A DNA stretch of 64,000 nucleotides from Burkholderiales bacterium (GTDB lineage: Bacteria > Pseudomonadota > Gammaproteobacteria > Burkholderiales > SG8-41): the NCBI GenBank assembly GCA_030683105.1, contig JAUXMZ010000025.1, forward strand, positions 1 to 64,000, in the 5' to 3' direction. A program made the translations under genes and the position numbers. Below, one piece after another: positions 24,900 to 34,119 of the stretch. The notes under the pieces are model-generated. The model did no database searches and had not been told where the DNA came from. It saw nothing but the letters and a program-made list of their open reading frames with translations. Numbering within the stretch: position 1 is the first letter of the stretch; each line of letters starts with the position of its first letter.

Positions 24900-26042
24900 A
24901 TGCGACATATTTTTGCCTTAGCAGTTCTGTTGTTCCCCCAATTGCTGTTTGCACAACCCGCCGCATCATCGATTCCTGCGGCACCGGCTCTGGCGGCCAA
25001 AGCTTATGTGCTGTTCGACTTCAACAGCGGGCAGCTGCTGGTGAGCCAGAATCCCGATCAACGCGTGGAGCCGGCATCACTCACCAAGCTGATGACCGCC
25101 TACCTCACGTTTTCCGCGCTCAAACAAAAAACGCTGAAGCCCGACCAGGCCGTGACGGTATCCGAACGCGCATGGCGCGCCGAAGGCTCGCGCATGTTCA
25201 TCGAGCCCCGGAAACCGGTCACGGTCGACGAACTCATCCGCGGCATGATCGTGCAGTCAGGCAACGATGCCTGCATCGCACTGGCCGAGGCCATCGCCGG
25301 CAGCGAGGAAGTGTTCGCACAGATGATGAACCGGGAAGCGCAGCGCCTGGGCATGAAAAACACCAGCTTCATGAATTCGACGGGACTCCCGCATCCCCAG
25401 CACTACTCGACAGCCCATGATCTCGCACTGCTGGCGGTCGCGATCATCCGCGACTTTCCCGAGCACTACCCGCTGTATTCACTCAAGGAATTCCGCTACA
25501 ACAACATTACCCAGGCCAATCGCAACCGGCTGCTATGGCAGGATCCCACGGTCGATGGCATGAAAACCGGTTACACGGAGAATGCCGGTTACTGCCTGGT
25601 GACCTCGGCCAAACGCGATGCGCATCGCCTGGTCTCGGTGGTCCTCGGCACCGCCTCCGAGTCGGCGCGCGCCGCCGAAAGCCAGAAACTATTGAACTAC
25701 GGCTTTCAGTTCTACGACAGCGTGCGGCTCTATGAAAAAAACCAGCCGGTCGCTACACTGCAAGTCTGGAAAGGCGGCGGCAACAGCGTCAAGGCCGGGT
25801 TCACGGGCGATCTTTATCTCAGCCTGCCCAAAGGCCAGGCCGACAAGGTCAAGGCGACCGTGGAAAGTGCGCAACCGTTGCTGGCGCCGATCAATGCCGG
25901 GCAGAAAGTGGGCGTGATGAAACTGACGCTGGATGGCAAACCCTACATAGAGTTGCCCGTCGTGGCGCTGGAGAGCGTGCCGCTCGCCGGCATTTTCGGC
26001 CGCGGCTGGGACAGCCTGCGGCTCCTGTTTAAACGGCTCTAG
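24900..26042 (+). CDS. dacC: D-alanyl-D-alanine carboxypeptidase (penicillin-binding protein 5/6 family)
   Basis: It removes the terminal D-Ala from peptidoglycan stem peptides. The 380-residue protein has a signal peptide (about 1-18), S60LTK63, S120GN122 and K222TG224 catalytic motifs, a PBP5 C-terminal domain (about 270-365) and an amphipathic C-terminal anchor ending RLLFKRL. The start is placed at 24900 directly before the signal peptide. TATAAT lies 20 bases upstream as a possible -10. The next gene makes or uses D-amino acids, a functional link. dacA and dacC are not distinguishable here. Confidence 0.92.
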   Translation: MRHIFALAVLLFPQLLFAQPAASSIPAAPALAAKAYVLFDFNSGQLLVSQNPDQRVEPASLTKLMTAYLTFSALKQKTLKPDQAVTVSERAWRAEGSRMFIEPRKPVTVDELIRGMIVQSGNDACIALAEAIAGSEEVFAQMMNREAQRLGMKNTSFMNSTGLPHPQHYSTAHDLALLAVAIIRDFPEHYPLYSLKEFRYNNITQANRNRLLWQDPTVDGMKTGYTENAGYCLVTSAKRDAHRLVSVVLGTASESARAAESQKLLNYGFQFYDSVRLYEKNQPVATLQVWKGGGNSVKAGFTGDLYLSLPKGQADKVKATVESAQPLLAPINAGQKVGVMKLTLDGKPYIELPVVALESVPLAGIFGRGWDSLRLLFKRL

Positions 26043-26051
26043 AAGGACATC

Positions 26052-26912
26052 ATGAACGATATCGTTTATCTCAACGGCGAATTCATGCCGCTCGAAAATG
26101 CCCGCGTTCCGGTGCTCGACCGCGGTTTCATTTTCGGCGACGGAGTCTACGAAGTGATTCCGGTCTATTCGCGCCACCCGTTCCGCCTCGCCGAGCACTT
26201 AAAACGCCTGCAGAACAGCCTCGACGGCATACGTCTTTCCAATCCCATGAGCAACTCCGAGTGGCAGGCGCTCATCGGAGAAATCATCGCGCGCAACGAC
26301 GGCGAGGACCAGTCCGTTTATTTTCAGGTCACCCGCGGCGTGGCCAAACGCGACCACGCGTTCCCGATAGGCGTGAAACCCACCGTGTTCATGATGAGCA
26401 CACCGCTCACCACTCCCGCGCAGGAATTGGTGGAAGGCGGCGTGCACGCGATCACCGCAACCGATTTCCGCTGGCTGAAGTGCGACGTCAAGTCCATTTC
26501 TCTGCTCGGCAACTGTCTGCTGCGCCAGGCGGCGGTCGAGGCCGACGCAACCGAAGCGGTGCTGTTCCGCGACGGCTACCTGACCGAAGCCTCGGCCAGC
26601 AACGTGTTCATCGTGCGCAACGGCACGCTGCTCGCACCCCCCAAAAACCATCTCGTGCTGCCCGGCATCACCTATGACGTGGTGCTGGAGCTGGCCGCGG
26701 CCAACGGCATGCCGGTGGAAACCCGCGAAATATCCGAACAGGAAGTAAAAACCGCGGACGAAATCTGGGTCACCTCCTCCACCAAGGAAGTGCTGGCGGT
26801 GACCACGCTGGACGAGCGCACCGTCGGCACCGGCAAGCCCGGTGCGGTGTTCCGGAAAATGCATCAGCTTTACCAGGACTACAAACGCACCGTGATGCGC
26901 CAGGCCGCCTGA
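26052..26912 (+). CDS. dat: D-amino-acid aminotransferase (PLP fold type IV)
   Basis: A 286-residue fold-IV transaminase interconverting D-alanine, D-glutamate and 2-oxo acids. The N-terminus is IVYLNGEFMPLENARVPVLDRGFIFGDGVYEVIPVY; PLP lysine is Lys147 in CDVKSISLLGN; TEASASNVFIV and SSTKEVLAVTTLD follow. It starts 9 bases after the carboxypeptidase gene, with AGAAGGACATC as ribosome site. A branched-chain aminotransferase is the alternative, but the betaproteobacterial dac-dat-ybeD-lipB order favours this call. Confidence 0.88.
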   Translation: MNDIVYLNGEFMPLENARVPVLDRGFIFGDGVYEVIPVYSRHPFRLAEHLKRLQNSLDGIRLSNPMSNSEWQALIGEIIARNDGEDQSVYFQVTRGVAKRDHAFPIGVKPTVFMMSTPLTTPAQELVEGGVHAITATDFRWLKCDVKSISLLGNCLLRQAAVEADATEAVLFRDGYLTEASASNVFIVRNGTLLAPPKNHLVLPGITYDVVLELAAANGMPVETREISEQEVKTADEIWVTSSTKEVLAVTTLDERTVGTGKPGAVFRKMHQLYQDYKRTVMRQAA

Positions 26913-26929
26913 CGCAGCCCAACGCCGCC

Positions 26930-27193
26930 ATGATTGAAGCTTCGCTGATCGAGTATCCGTGCGATTTCCCGATCAAGATCCTTGGCCATACCCGAGACGG
27001 ATATGCGCAGGCGGTCCTTGAAGTGGTGCAGCGTCACGCGCCCGATTTCGACGCGAAGGCCATGACGATGAAACCCAGCAAGCACGGCAAATACCTGAGC
27101 GTGACCTGCACCGTGCGCGCCACCTCGCGCGAACAACTCGACGCGCTCTACCGCGAACTGTGCGACCACCCTCTGGTGGTCATGGTGCTATAG
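26930..27193 (+). CDS. ybeD: YbeD/DUF493 family protein
   Basis: An 87-residue ACT-like protein: LIEYPCDFPIKILGHTRDGY, then KYLSVTCTVRATSREQLDALYREL and HPLVVMVL at the end. The family is almost always beside lipB, as here. Function is unknown; an allosteric or lipoate-related role has been proposed from context only. Confidence 0.9.
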   Translation: MIEASLIEYPCDFPIKILGHTRDGYAQAVLEVVQRHAPDFDAKAMTMKPSKHGKYLSVTCTVRATSREQLDALYRELCDHPLVVMVL

Positions 27194-27248
27194 CACGGCA
27201 TTCGCATAAACCGCAGCGCGCCCTCGCGCCGCCGCCGGCTTGGCAACG

Positions 27249-27449
27249 CTAGCCCGCACCTTTCGCGCTGCGCGGCCCCGCAACGAACCAGATGATAAAC
27301 CCGAGCACGGGCAACACCAGCACCATCACGATCCATAGCGCTTTGGCGCCGGGAGACGCCTGGCTTTGCGCGACATGGATGATGGCCCATATGTCGCCAA
27401 TCAGGATCAGCAGCCCGAATACACCTCCGACTTCCATACCCATGTCCAA
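27249..27449 (-). CDS. Small two-helix membrane protein, PLDc_N family
   Basis: A 66-residue protein with two membrane helices (about 8-27 and 37-57), a GDIWAIIHVAQSQASPGAKALW loop and PVLGFIIWFVAGPR, matching the phospholipase D nuclease N-terminal (PLDc_N) domain. It stands alone, without a nuclease domain. The function of such free-standing copies is unknown. Confidence 0.72.
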   Translation of the reverse strand: MDMGMEVGGVFGLLILIGDIWAIIHVAQSQASPGAKALWIVMVLVLPVLGFIIWFVAGPRSAKGAG

Positions 27450-27504
27450 TCTCCTTGGCTGTCATGTTTCTTCATACCGTCAACCAGTTTACTCGCATCA
27501 GCTA

Positions 27505-28155
27505 TTACACCATGCGGCCGGACGCACCACCAGCGGTCCGCGCCAGCTGGAAGTCATGCAGCCGGCTCAGCGTAAACTGCGCGAGGACCGCGCCGACGAG
27601 CGCGAGAAACATGTCCCACTGGGTGTCCCACACGTCACCCTGCGTGCCGAGGAACTCATGCGCACCCTGGCCGAACAGCAGCGCCGTCCACCATTCGATC
27701 AGCTCGTAAAAAGCGCTGATCGCCAGGCAGATGCTGATCACGAGGAAGAACAGGAATTTCCCGCGCCCGATCTGAAACACGCGCAGCAGCAGTTCACGCG
27801 CGATGATCGCTGGAATGAAGCCCTGCGCCAGGTGTCCGAGCCGGTCGTAAGGATTGCGGTCCAGATCCAGCCACTCCTGCACCCACAAACCCGGGGGGAC
27901 GCGGGCATAGGTATAGGCCCCGCCCAGGATCAGGATCAGGCCGTGAATGCAGATCAACAGGTAAACGAGCTGCGTCAACGGCAAGGTCGCCCGGGTGGCG
28001 ATCAGTATCGGCGCCGCAATGAGTACGGGCATCACCTCCAGAAACCAGGTCGGACGGTCATAGGGCGCGATGCCGGAAGCGACCAGCGCCAGCAACCATA
28101 TGGCGCTTACCGCGATGGGCGATTTATATCCGGTCGGCTGCGGCACTGTGCTCAT
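27505..28155 (-). CDS. DUF2238 (YjdF-type) inner-membrane protein
   Basis: A 216-residue protein with about six membrane helices. The family signatures NPYDRLGHLAQGFIPAI and FYELIEWWTALLFGQGAHEFLGTQGDVWDTQWDM are clear. Function is unknown. It lies between the PLDc_N gene and an unknown secreted protein, all on the minus strand, so this is a small cluster of envelope proteins opposite ybeD and lipB. Confidence 0.82.
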   Translation of the reverse strand: MSTVPQPTGYKSPIAVSAIWLLALVASGIAPYDRPTWFLEVMPVLIAAPILIATRATLPLTQLVYLLICIHGLILILGGAYTYARVPPGLWVQEWLDLDRNPYDRLGHLAQGFIPAIIARELLLRVFQIGRGKFLFFLVISICLAISAFYELIEWWTALLFGQGAHEFLGTQGDVWDTQWDMFLALVGAVLAQFTLSRLHDFQLARTAGGASGRMV

Positions 28156-28240
28156 GCTTCGCCCTGACAGTTAAAGCACCGGCGTTCGGACTGCGACACT
28201 CGACGGCTCTCCTCTGGCCAGAGCGCACGATCCCCGGTGC

Positions 28241-28735
28241 TCACTTTTTCCCGTAAACGGTCTTGAATTCATCCGGATACCTGGCGGGGATGTTCGAGTT
28301 CGCGCTTCTGAGGTAGCCCGGCAGCTCCTTGCATTGCCCGAGCAACTCGTCCCTGGGCAGCGCCAGCAGTTCATCTTTCTGCACCTGGCGCTGGCTCATG
28401 ACCGCCCCCTGGTATTTGCCGTACACACGCGCGAATTCATTTTCGTCACGTGAAACCTGTTTGACCATAGCCTGGAACCTTATGTCGAGGTCCTCGATCA
28501 GGTCTTCGTTCCGCTCCAGCCAGCCACCGTATGCTTTCTGCAATTCCGCGCGCGTTTTGGGCTGCACAAAGATGCACACGTCCTTCAGCACCTGGAGCGA
28601 ATAACGTTCGCCATACAACGTGCCGAGGTCGGCCGCATAACTGCGCGGCGCCGGCGCAACCGACTGCGGGTGCGCAGCAGCCGGCGCGAGACCGCATAAA
28701 ATGCTCAACATATAAACCAGCCACTGCCTGTTCAT
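28241..28735 (-). CDS. Hypothetical secreted protein
   Basis: A 164-residue protein with a signal peptide (about 1-21) and a charged helical remainder. It contains two cysteines (VCIFVQP, LGQCKELPG), and RNEDLIEDLDIRFQAMVKQVSRDENEFARVYGKYQGAVM looks like a helical hairpin. I do not recognise the family. It is transcribed away from lipB. Confidence 0.6.
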   Translation of the reverse strand: MNRQWLVYMLSILCGLAPAAAHPQSVAPAPRSYAADLGTLYGERYSLQVLKDVCIFVQPKTRAELQKAYGGWLERNEDLIEDLDIRFQAMVKQVSRDENEFARVYGKYQGAVMSQRQVQKDELLALPRDELLGQCKELPGYLRSANSNIPARYPDEFKTVYGKK

Positions 28736-28876
28736 TGTGCTGTTTCCACCCCGAGATTACCGCTTGCGCCCATTTTACCTGCTGCCGGGTTGCGGTATGG
28801 TGCCGCCATTCTTATCATCTCACAATGTCACATTGCAACCTCGCGTGTCGTTTGCGGATAAACTGTCCGCTCGACT

Positions 28877-29524
28877 ATGAACTCAATCCCACCCACCACC
28901 CTTGAGTTTTCCCACTCCGCACCCGTGATCCGCGAACTCGGCGTGGCCGAATACGAGCCGACATGGCGCGCGATGCAGGCGTTTACCGCCCAGCGCAGCG
29001 CCGATACGCCCGACGAAATCTGGGTGCTGCAACATCCGCCGGTCTATACGCTCGGCATCGCCGGCAAAGCGGAACATCTGCCGCGCACCGCCAACGGCAT
29101 ACCGGTGGTCAAAATCGATCGCGGCGGCCAGATCACCTACCACGGGCCCGGTCAGGTCGTGATCTACCTGCTGCTCGACATGCGGCGCCGTGCGCTCACC
29201 GTGCGGCCGCTGGTTAGAATGATGGAGCAGGCCGTGATAGACTTGCTCGCCGAATACGGCACTGCGGCGCAGGGGCGGATGGATGCGCCGGGCGTGTACG
29301 TCGGGGACGCCAAGATCGCCGCGCTCGGTTTGCGCATCAGCAAGGGCTGCTGCTACCACGGGCTGTCGCTCAACGTGGCCATGGACCTTGCCCCGTTTCA
29401 CGCCATCAACCCCTGCGGCTATCCCGGACTCGAGGTCACGCAGATGCGCGACCTTGGCATCACGGATGCCCCGGAAATTGTTGCCTCCCGGCTGACCCGG
29501 CACCTGTTACGAATATTGAAATGA
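28877..29524 (+). CDS. lipB: Octanoyl-[acyl-carrier-protein]-protein N-octanoyltransferase
   Basis: It transfers octanoate from ACP to lipoyl domains. The 215-residue protein has [14 protein letters not shown], catalytic Lys146 ([12 protein letters not shown]) and Cys180 (INPCGYPG). It is followed 40 bases later by lipA, which inserts sulfur, so both steps of lipoate assembly are together. A small hairpin repeat separates them. Confidence 0.95.
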   Translation: MNSIPPTTLEFSHSAPVIRELGVAEYEPTWRAMQAFTAQRSADTPDEIWVLQHPPVYTLGIAGKAEHLPRTANGIPVVKIDRGGQITYHGPGQVVIYLLLDMRRRALTVRPLVRMMEQAVIDLLAEYGTAAQGRMDAPGVYVGDAKIAALGLRISKGCCYHGLSLNVAMDLAPFHAINPCGYPGLEVTQMRDLGITDAPEIVASRLTRHLLRILK

Positions 29525-29527
29525 GCC

Positions 29528-29561
29528 AGGAGTTAGTCGGACTTGTGTTCGACAAACTCCT
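29528..29561. repeat. GGAGTTTGTCG hairpin repeat, copy 1
   Basis: An inverted repeat of AGGAGTTAGTCG and CGACAAACTCCT around GACTTGTGTT, with one unpaired base. A more perfect copy is at 60517-60552. It lies between lipB and lipA. Confidence 0.7.
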
Positions 29562-29564
29562 TAA

Positions 29565-30554
29565 ATGAAAAGCACCAAAGTACGGAGTGAAAAGAACGCC
29601 ATGTCCGACAGGCTGCTGGGTGAAAAACAGAAAGGCGCGGCTAAAACCGCACGCATTCCGATCAAGGTCGTGCCGGCAGAGCGTTTGAAGAAGCCGGACT
29701 GGATCCGCGTGCGGCTGGGCGACGGCCAGCGCTTCAGCGAAATCAAGCAGATCCTGCGCGAGCATGCGTTGCACACGGTATGCGAGGAAGCGACCTGCCC
29801 CAACATCGGCGAATGCTTCGGCAAGGGCACCGCGACCTTCATGATCCTCGGCGCTCTGTGCACGCGGCGCTGCCCGTTTTGCGACGTCGCGCACGGCAAG
29901 CCGCTGCCGCCCGACGTCCATGAACCGGTCAATCTCGCCAAAACCATCGCGGCGCTCAAGCTGCGCTACGTGGTCATCACCAGCGTCGACCGCGACGATC
30001 TGCGGGATGGCGGCGCGCAGCATTTCAAGGACTGCATCCGCGCGGTGCGCGTCTACTCGCCGCACACCCGCATCGAAGTGCTGGTGCCGGATTTCCGCGG
30101 GCGGCTCGACATCGCGCTCGATATCCTGGCCCAATGCCCGCCTGACGTCATGAACCACAATCTCGAGACCGTGCCGCGCCTCTACAAACAGGCGCGCCCA
30201 GGCTCAGACTACAGTAACTCATTGAAATTATTAATGTATTTCAAGTCGCGGCTGCCCCAGATCCCCACCAAATCGGGACTGATGGTGGGATTGGGAGAGA
30301 CCGATGATGAAATCCTTTCGGTCATGCGCGACCTGCGCGACCACGATGTCAATATGCTGACCATAGGCCAGTACCTGCAGCCCAGCGCCCACCATCTGCC
30401 GGTGCTGCGCTACGTCGAGCCCGCGGTGTTCGAGATGTTCGCTGCCAAGGCCAAAGAAATGGGTTTCGCGCATGCCGCGAGCGGGCCCATGGTGCGCTCG
30501 AGCTATCACGCCGACCAGCAGGCCCACGAAGCCGGCGTCGGAGAACTTAAATGA
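29565..30554 (+). CDS. lipA: Lipoyl synthase
   Basis: A radical SAM enzyme inserting two sulfurs into octanoyl groups. The 329-residue protein has the auxiliary-cluster cysteines C73-x4-C78-x5-C84 and the radical SAM C99-x3-C103-x2-C106, and a C-terminal RSSYHA serine ligand. The start could also be Met13 at 29601; neither has a convincing ribosome site. It overlaps the following dehydrogenase gene by four bases. Confidence 0.95.
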   Translation: MKSTKVRSEKNAMSDRLLGEKQKGAAKTARIPIKVVPAERLKKPDWIRVRLGDGQRFSEIKQILREHALHTVCEEATCPNIGECFGKGTATFMILGALCTRRCPFCDVAHGKPLPPDVHEPVNLAKTIAALKLRYVVITSVDRDDLRDGGAQHFKDCIRAVRVYSPHTRIEVLVPDFRGRLDIALDILAQCPPDVMNHNLETVPRLYKQARPGSDYSNSLKLLMYFKSRLPQIPTKSGLMVGLGETDDEILSVMRDLRDHDVNMLTIGQYLQPSAHHLPVLRYVEPAVFEMFAAKAKEMGFAHAASGPMVRSSYHADQQAHEAGVGELK

Positions 30555-31465
30555 AACCGGTCGTCGGCGTCATCGGCCTGGGCATCATGGGCGGCGCCAT
30601 GGCCGAAGCGCTGCTCGCCAACGGCTACCGCGTCACCGGCTACGACGTTCAGGCACCAGCGTGCCGCAGGCTCAACAAAGCGGGCGGGAAAGCGCTTGCC
30701 TCGGGCACGGCGGTGGCGAATAGCGCGGACGCCGTGATCGTATCGCTCGCCACGACGGCGGCGCTCGACGCGACGGTGGAAAAAATCGCCGCGGCAAAAC
30801 GCCCCAAAAACCGCCCCGGTCTCATCGTCGTCGAAACCAGCACGCTGCCGCTCGCGGACAAGGTGCGCGCGATGCGCGCGCTCAAGCGTGCCGGCATCGA
30901 GACGCTCGACTGCCCGATCAGCGGCACGGCCGTGCGCATGAAGGAAGGCGCCTGGACGATATTCGTCAGCGGCAAGAAAGCGGCCGCCAGACGCGTGCAG
31001 CCACTACTCAAAGTATTCACGCAAAAAGTGCCCTATGTCGGCGCCTACGGCAACGGCACCCGGATGAAATTCTCCGCCAACCACATGGTTGCGATCCTCA
31101 ACGTGGCCACCGCCGAGGCGATGACCTTTGCGCGCAAAATGGGGCTCGACCCGCAGCAGGTGTGGGATCTCTTTGCTGCAAGCCCGGTGATCGGCAACGG
31201 TGTTTACCGTCTGCGCGGCAAGCTCATGGTCGAGGAGCGTTACCTGCCGGCGACGATGAAAGTGGAAGTGTGGCAGAAGGACATGCAGGTGATCGGTGAA
31301 ATGGCCCGGGCGGTCGGCTGCCCGACGCCGCTGTTCAGCGCCTGCGAGCCGGTCTACAACGCCGCCATCGCGCAGGGCCTGAGCCAGAGCGACACCGCGT
31401 CGGTGTGCGAAGTGCTGGGCGCCATGGCGGGCATTAAGAGCCGTAACAAAATCAAAAAAATGTAA
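30551..31465 (+). CDS. NAD(P)-dependent beta-hydroxyacid dehydrogenase family protein
   Basis: A 304-residue oxidoreductase of the 3-hydroxyisobutyrate/tartronate semialdehyde family. It has Rossmann [20 protein letters not shown], the substrate loop [22 protein letters not shown], and the catalytic lysine region [20 protein letters not shown], where the usual Lys-x3-Asn is read as K-FSAN. It is translationally coupled to lipA, an unusual neighbour. The substrate is not predictable. Its stop codon abuts a repeat element. Confidence 0.8.
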   Translation: MKPVVGVIGLGIMGGAMAEALLANGYRVTGYDVQAPACRRLNKAGGKALASGTAVANSADAVIVSLATTAALDATVEKIAAAKRPKNRPGLIVVETSTLPLADKVRAMRALKRAGIETLDCPISGTAVRMKEGAWTIFVSGKKAAARRVQPLLKVFTQKVPYVGAYGNGTRMKFSANHMVAILNVATAEAMTFARKMGLDPQQVWDLFAASPVIGNGVYRLRGKLMVEERYLPATMKVEVWQKDMQVIGEMARAVGCPTPLFSACEPVYNAAIAQGLSQSDTASVCEVLGAMAGIKSRNKIKKM

Positions 31466-31608
31466 GCCACAGAGGGCACAGAGATCACAGAGAGAATCCG
31501 CACATATTTTTTAAATAATTAGATACGAATCATATTGTCGATGTTTGTTTTTCCTCTGTGTACCCATCAAGTGGGTATTGAAAAGAATTCTCTGCGCTCT
31601 CTGTGGCT
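31466..31608. repeat. CACAGAG inverted-array element, copy 1
   Basis: Nine-base CACAGAGNN units on the left face CTCTGTG-containing units on the right. The core is AT rich and contains the 28-base hairpin sequence at 31560-31587 (minus orientation). The whole element is an inverted copy of 32228-32387. It begins at the stop codon of the dehydrogenase gene. Confidence 0.85.
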
Positions 31609-31634
31609 AATGTTCTTGGAGTTTGATCTTGTCT

Positions 31635-32078
31635 TCAGCGGCGCTTTCTTTTCACCGTTTTTTTCACGGTCTTCTTTGCCGCCCTTTCCGCGGCCTCTAT
31701 TTCCTGACGCGCATTCCTGACGGCGATAAACGCATCGAGCGAGGCCGGTCCGCCGCAATACAGAAACGAATGCAGGCACAGCTCGCGCACTTCCGTCCAG
31801 GTCACGCCGTTGCGGATGGCGCCGCGCAGGTGGATGCGGATTTCGTGGGGGCGGTTAAGCGCGATGCACTGCGCGAGCGTCACGAGGCTGCGGTCGCGCA
31901 GCGAGAGCCCGGGGCGCGTCCACACGCTGCCCCAGGCAAATTCGGTGGCGAGCTCCTGGAACGGCATGCTGAATTCGTCCGCATTCCTGAACGATTTCTC
32001 AACGTGATCCGGTCCCAGGACTTTCTTGCGCATGGCCAGGCCGGCCTTGTAGGCCTTGCTGCGTGTAGGTTTTTTCAT
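31635..32078 (-). CDS. Carboxymuconolactone decarboxylase family protein
   Basis: A 147-residue CMD-fold protein with FAWGSVWTRPGLSLRDRSLVTLAQCIALNRPHEIRIHLRGAI and GVTWTEVRELCLHSFLYCGGPASLDAF, close to 4-carboxymuconolactone decarboxylase (PcaC). The usual CxxC of AhpD is absent, so it is PcaC-like rather than peroxidase-like. The C-terminal tail is Lys/Arg rich. No other aromatic-degradation genes are nearby. It lies between two inverted copies of the CACAGAG element. Confidence 0.8.
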   Translation of the reverse strand: MKKPTRSKAYKAGLAMRKKVLGPDHVEKSFRNADEFSMPFQELATEFAWGSVWTRPGLSLRDRSLVTLAQCIALNRPHEIRIHLRGAIRNGVTWTEVRELCLHSFLYCGGPASLDAFIAVRNARQEIEAAERAAKKTVKKTVKRKRR

Positions 32079-32158
32079 GGTAAGCGCGCCCTTTCAATCT
32101 GTTTAGAATCCGTTACAAAATCAAATAAATTAGCCGCCGATGAATTCACTTTATTACC

Positions 32159-32186
32159 TTCTTTTCAATACCCGCCTGACGGGTGC
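32159..32186 (+). repeat. 28-base hairpin sequence, copy 2
   Basis: TTCTTTTCAATACCC, then a short CCTGA loop region, then GGGTGC. Other copies are at 31560-31587 (minus), 32248-32275 and 32938-32965. A second partial unit CGCTTGAC-GGTAC follows immediately. Confidence 0.8.
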
Positions 32187-32227
32187 GCTTGACAGGTACG
32201 CCGACAGGATCAAACCCAAAGGCTTTT

Positions 32228-32387
32228 GCCACAGAGTGCACAGAGAATTCTTTTCAATACCCACTTGATGGGTACACAGAGGAAAAACAAACAACGAAAC
32301 ATATTTCATATCTTATTGTTTTAAATAATTATTATTCTGTTTCTCTGTTTCTCTGTTTCTCTGTGATCTCTGTGTTCTCTGTGGCTA
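32228..32387. repeat. CACAGAG inverted-array element, copy 2
   Basis: A left arm GCCACAGAGTGCACAGAG, the 28-base hairpin at 32248-32275, an AT-rich core, and a right arm of repeated TTTCTCTG units ending GTGGCTAAAC. Its last bases supply the TAG stop of the thioredoxin-like gene. It is an inverted partner of 31466-31608. Confidence 0.85.
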
Positions 32388-32882
32388 AACTGCTTCTTTC
32401 AGTTTTGCCTCTATCAATTCGTGCAGCCTGGCGAAATCCGGCTCGCCGACTATCTTGCGCACGATGTTCCCGCGCCGGTCGATGACGAAAGCCGTCGGCG
32501 TCGCCCTCACCCCGCCGAACGCCTGCGCCAGCGCGCCCACGGGATCGAGCGCGACCGTGAACGGCAGTGCGTTTTTTTCGGCATAGTTAATCACGTAATT
32601 CGGCGGATCATGCTGCATCGCCACGGCGACGAACCCGAGACCCTGCGCATGATACTTATTGTAGGTCCTGACCAGTTCCGGCATTTCCTTGATGCAAATC
32701 GCGCAATCCGTGGCCCAGAAATTGACCACCACGACTTTCCCGCGCAGACTTTGCGTGGTGATCTGCTCGCCTGAGAGCGAGACAAACGTGGCCTGCGGCG
32801 CACTGGTTTCATGGAACAGCGCCGCAAACAGCGCGATACCGGCCGCAGCCACAGCGAGTATTACAATAGCGAGCTTCTTCAT
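32385..32882 (-). CDS. TlpA/ResA-type thiol-disulfide protein
   Basis: A 165-residue membrane-anchored thioredoxin-like protein. Signal/anchor about 4-24, then SLRGKVVVVNFWATDCAIC with Cys60 and Cys63, and cis-Pro loop GVRATPTAFVID. It would reduce or exchange thiols in the periplasm, for example for cytochrome maturation. The start is set at 32882 (MKKLAIVIL); the longer open frame adds 44 residues from a repeat element. The stop codon lies in a second repeat element. Confidence 0.87.
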   Translation of the reverse strand: MKKLAIVILAVAAAGIALFAALFHETSAPQATFVSLSGEQITTQSLRGKVVVVNFWATDCAICIKEMPELVRTYNKYHAQGLGFVAVAMQHDPPNYVINYAEKNALPFTVALDPVGALAQAFGGVRATPTAFVIDRRGNIVRKIVGEPDFARLHELIEAKLKEAV

Positions 32883-32914
32883 GCGCTGCTTAGAGCGCCA
32901 TAACAAAATAAAAT

Positions 32915-33111
32915 AGCCGCCGATGAACGCCGATACATTCTTTTCAATACCCGCTTGACGGGTACGCCGATAAACATCAAAAACTCCAAACACAGTATAG
33001 TGCGGCGATATCATGTAACATATTGTTTATAATAATTATTATCGACATTCTCTGAAGCAAAGGCCGTCGGTGTTGGTTCGATCGGCGTTCATCGGCGCTC
33101 ATCGGCGGTTA
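32915..33111. repeat. GCCGATGAAC inverted-array element
   Basis: Left arm GCCGCCGATGAACGCCGAT, the 28-base hairpin at 32938-32965, an AT-rich core with ACATATTGTTTATAATAATT, and a right arm of ATCGGCGTTC/ATCGGCGCTC units. The core resembles that of the CACAGAG elements although the arms are different. Confidence 0.8.
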
Positions 33112-33168
33112 CATCGGTCTTGGTCTTTTTGAAACGGGCTCTTCGTCGTCAAACCATAGAGGTCAATT

Positions 33169-33849
33169 ATGCGCCGCATTTTCATTTTTTTTGCAACTCT
33201 GCTCATCAGTTTTTCCGTGTCGGCCGCCGGCCTCGACGCCATCAGCAACCGGGACGCCGTCAGCGGTTTGAAACAGGCGCTGACCGACGGTTCGGCAGCG
33301 GCCGTTTCCCTGCTCGGCGCGGAAAACGGTTTCCTCGGCAACGCCAAGGTGAAAATCCCCCTGCCGCCTGCCATCCAGCAGGTCGAGGGCGTGCTGCGCC
33401 TGATGGGCAGGCAGCAGCAGGCCGATGAACTGGTGACCTCGATGAACCGCGCGGCCGAAGCGGCCGTGCCGCAGGCCAAGGCGCTGCTGGTCGATGCCGT
33501 GAAAAAAATGTCGGTGCAGGACGCCAAAGGCATACTCACCGGCGGCGATACCGCGGCCACGGACTACTTCCGCCGCACCACGGAAGGGCAACTCACGCAG
33601 CGCTTCCTGCCCATCGTCAAGAAAACCACCGATCGCGTCGGCCTGTCGCAGCAATACAATTCGCTCGCGGGACAGGGCGTCTCGTTCGGCCTGGTCAGCC
33701 AGGATGAGGCCACGGTCGAAAACTACGTCACCAAAAAAGCGCTCGACGGCCTCTACCTGATGATCGCCGAGCAGGAAAAGAAATTCCGCCAGAATCCGAT
33801 GGAAGCGGCGAGCGGCATCGTCCAAAAGGTATTCAGCGCACTGCGCTGA
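33169..33849 (+). CDS. DUF4197 family secreted protein
   Basis: A 226-residue protein with a signal peptide (about 1-19) and a helical DUF4197 domain: GLKQALTDGSAAAVSLLGAENGFLGN, KIPLPPAIQQVEGVLRLMG, ILTGGDTAATDYFRRTTEGQLTQRF and a C-terminal GLYLMIAEQEKKFRQNP. Function unknown. AGAGGTCAATT precedes the ATG. A 28-base stretch (33771-33798) recurs exactly at 42928-42955. Confidence 0.87.
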   Translation: MRRIFIFFATLLISFSVSAAGLDAISNRDAVSGLKQALTDGSAAAVSLLGAENGFLGNAKVKIPLPPAIQQVEGVLRLMGRQQQADELVTSMNRAAEAAVPQAKALLVDAVKKMSVQDAKGILTGGDTAATDYFRRTTEGQLTQRFLPIVKKTTDRVGLSQQYNSLAGQGVSFGLVSQDEATVENYVTKKALDGLYLMIAEQEKKFRQNPMEAASGIVQKVFSALR

Positions 33850-34119
33850 ATCGGTGACTGCTGGGATCACGCAGGCCGTATTCTCGCGTCCCCGTTTTGG
33901 GTGCGGCCTGTGGCTATTCGGGCCTTTCTCGATCCAAGCAGCCTGACACAAAAATGACGCAAAAACACCCGGCTTTGCCATTTTCGTGACACTGAGTCTC
34001 GGTTTTTTGACAAACCTGATAGGAATTGACGCCTAAGCGGGGCATAATAACGAAACGAAAAATCGACTTCTGGGTTTCACGCGTTTCCTCAAGATCCGGC
34101 AAGAAATTACCCACGGATA
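33850..34119. other. Intergenic region, no gene recognised
   Basis: About 270 bases. TTGACA (34007), TTGACG (34026) and CATAAT (34043) occur, but no pair has acceptable spacing. No repeat element of the classes seen elsewhere is present. Confidence 0.6.

Noticed and set aside
34007-34048. Sigma-70 promoter before the KaiC-like/ATP-grasp gene
   Set aside because: TTGACA, TTGACG and CATAAT are present but spaced 30 or 11 bases apart, not near 17.
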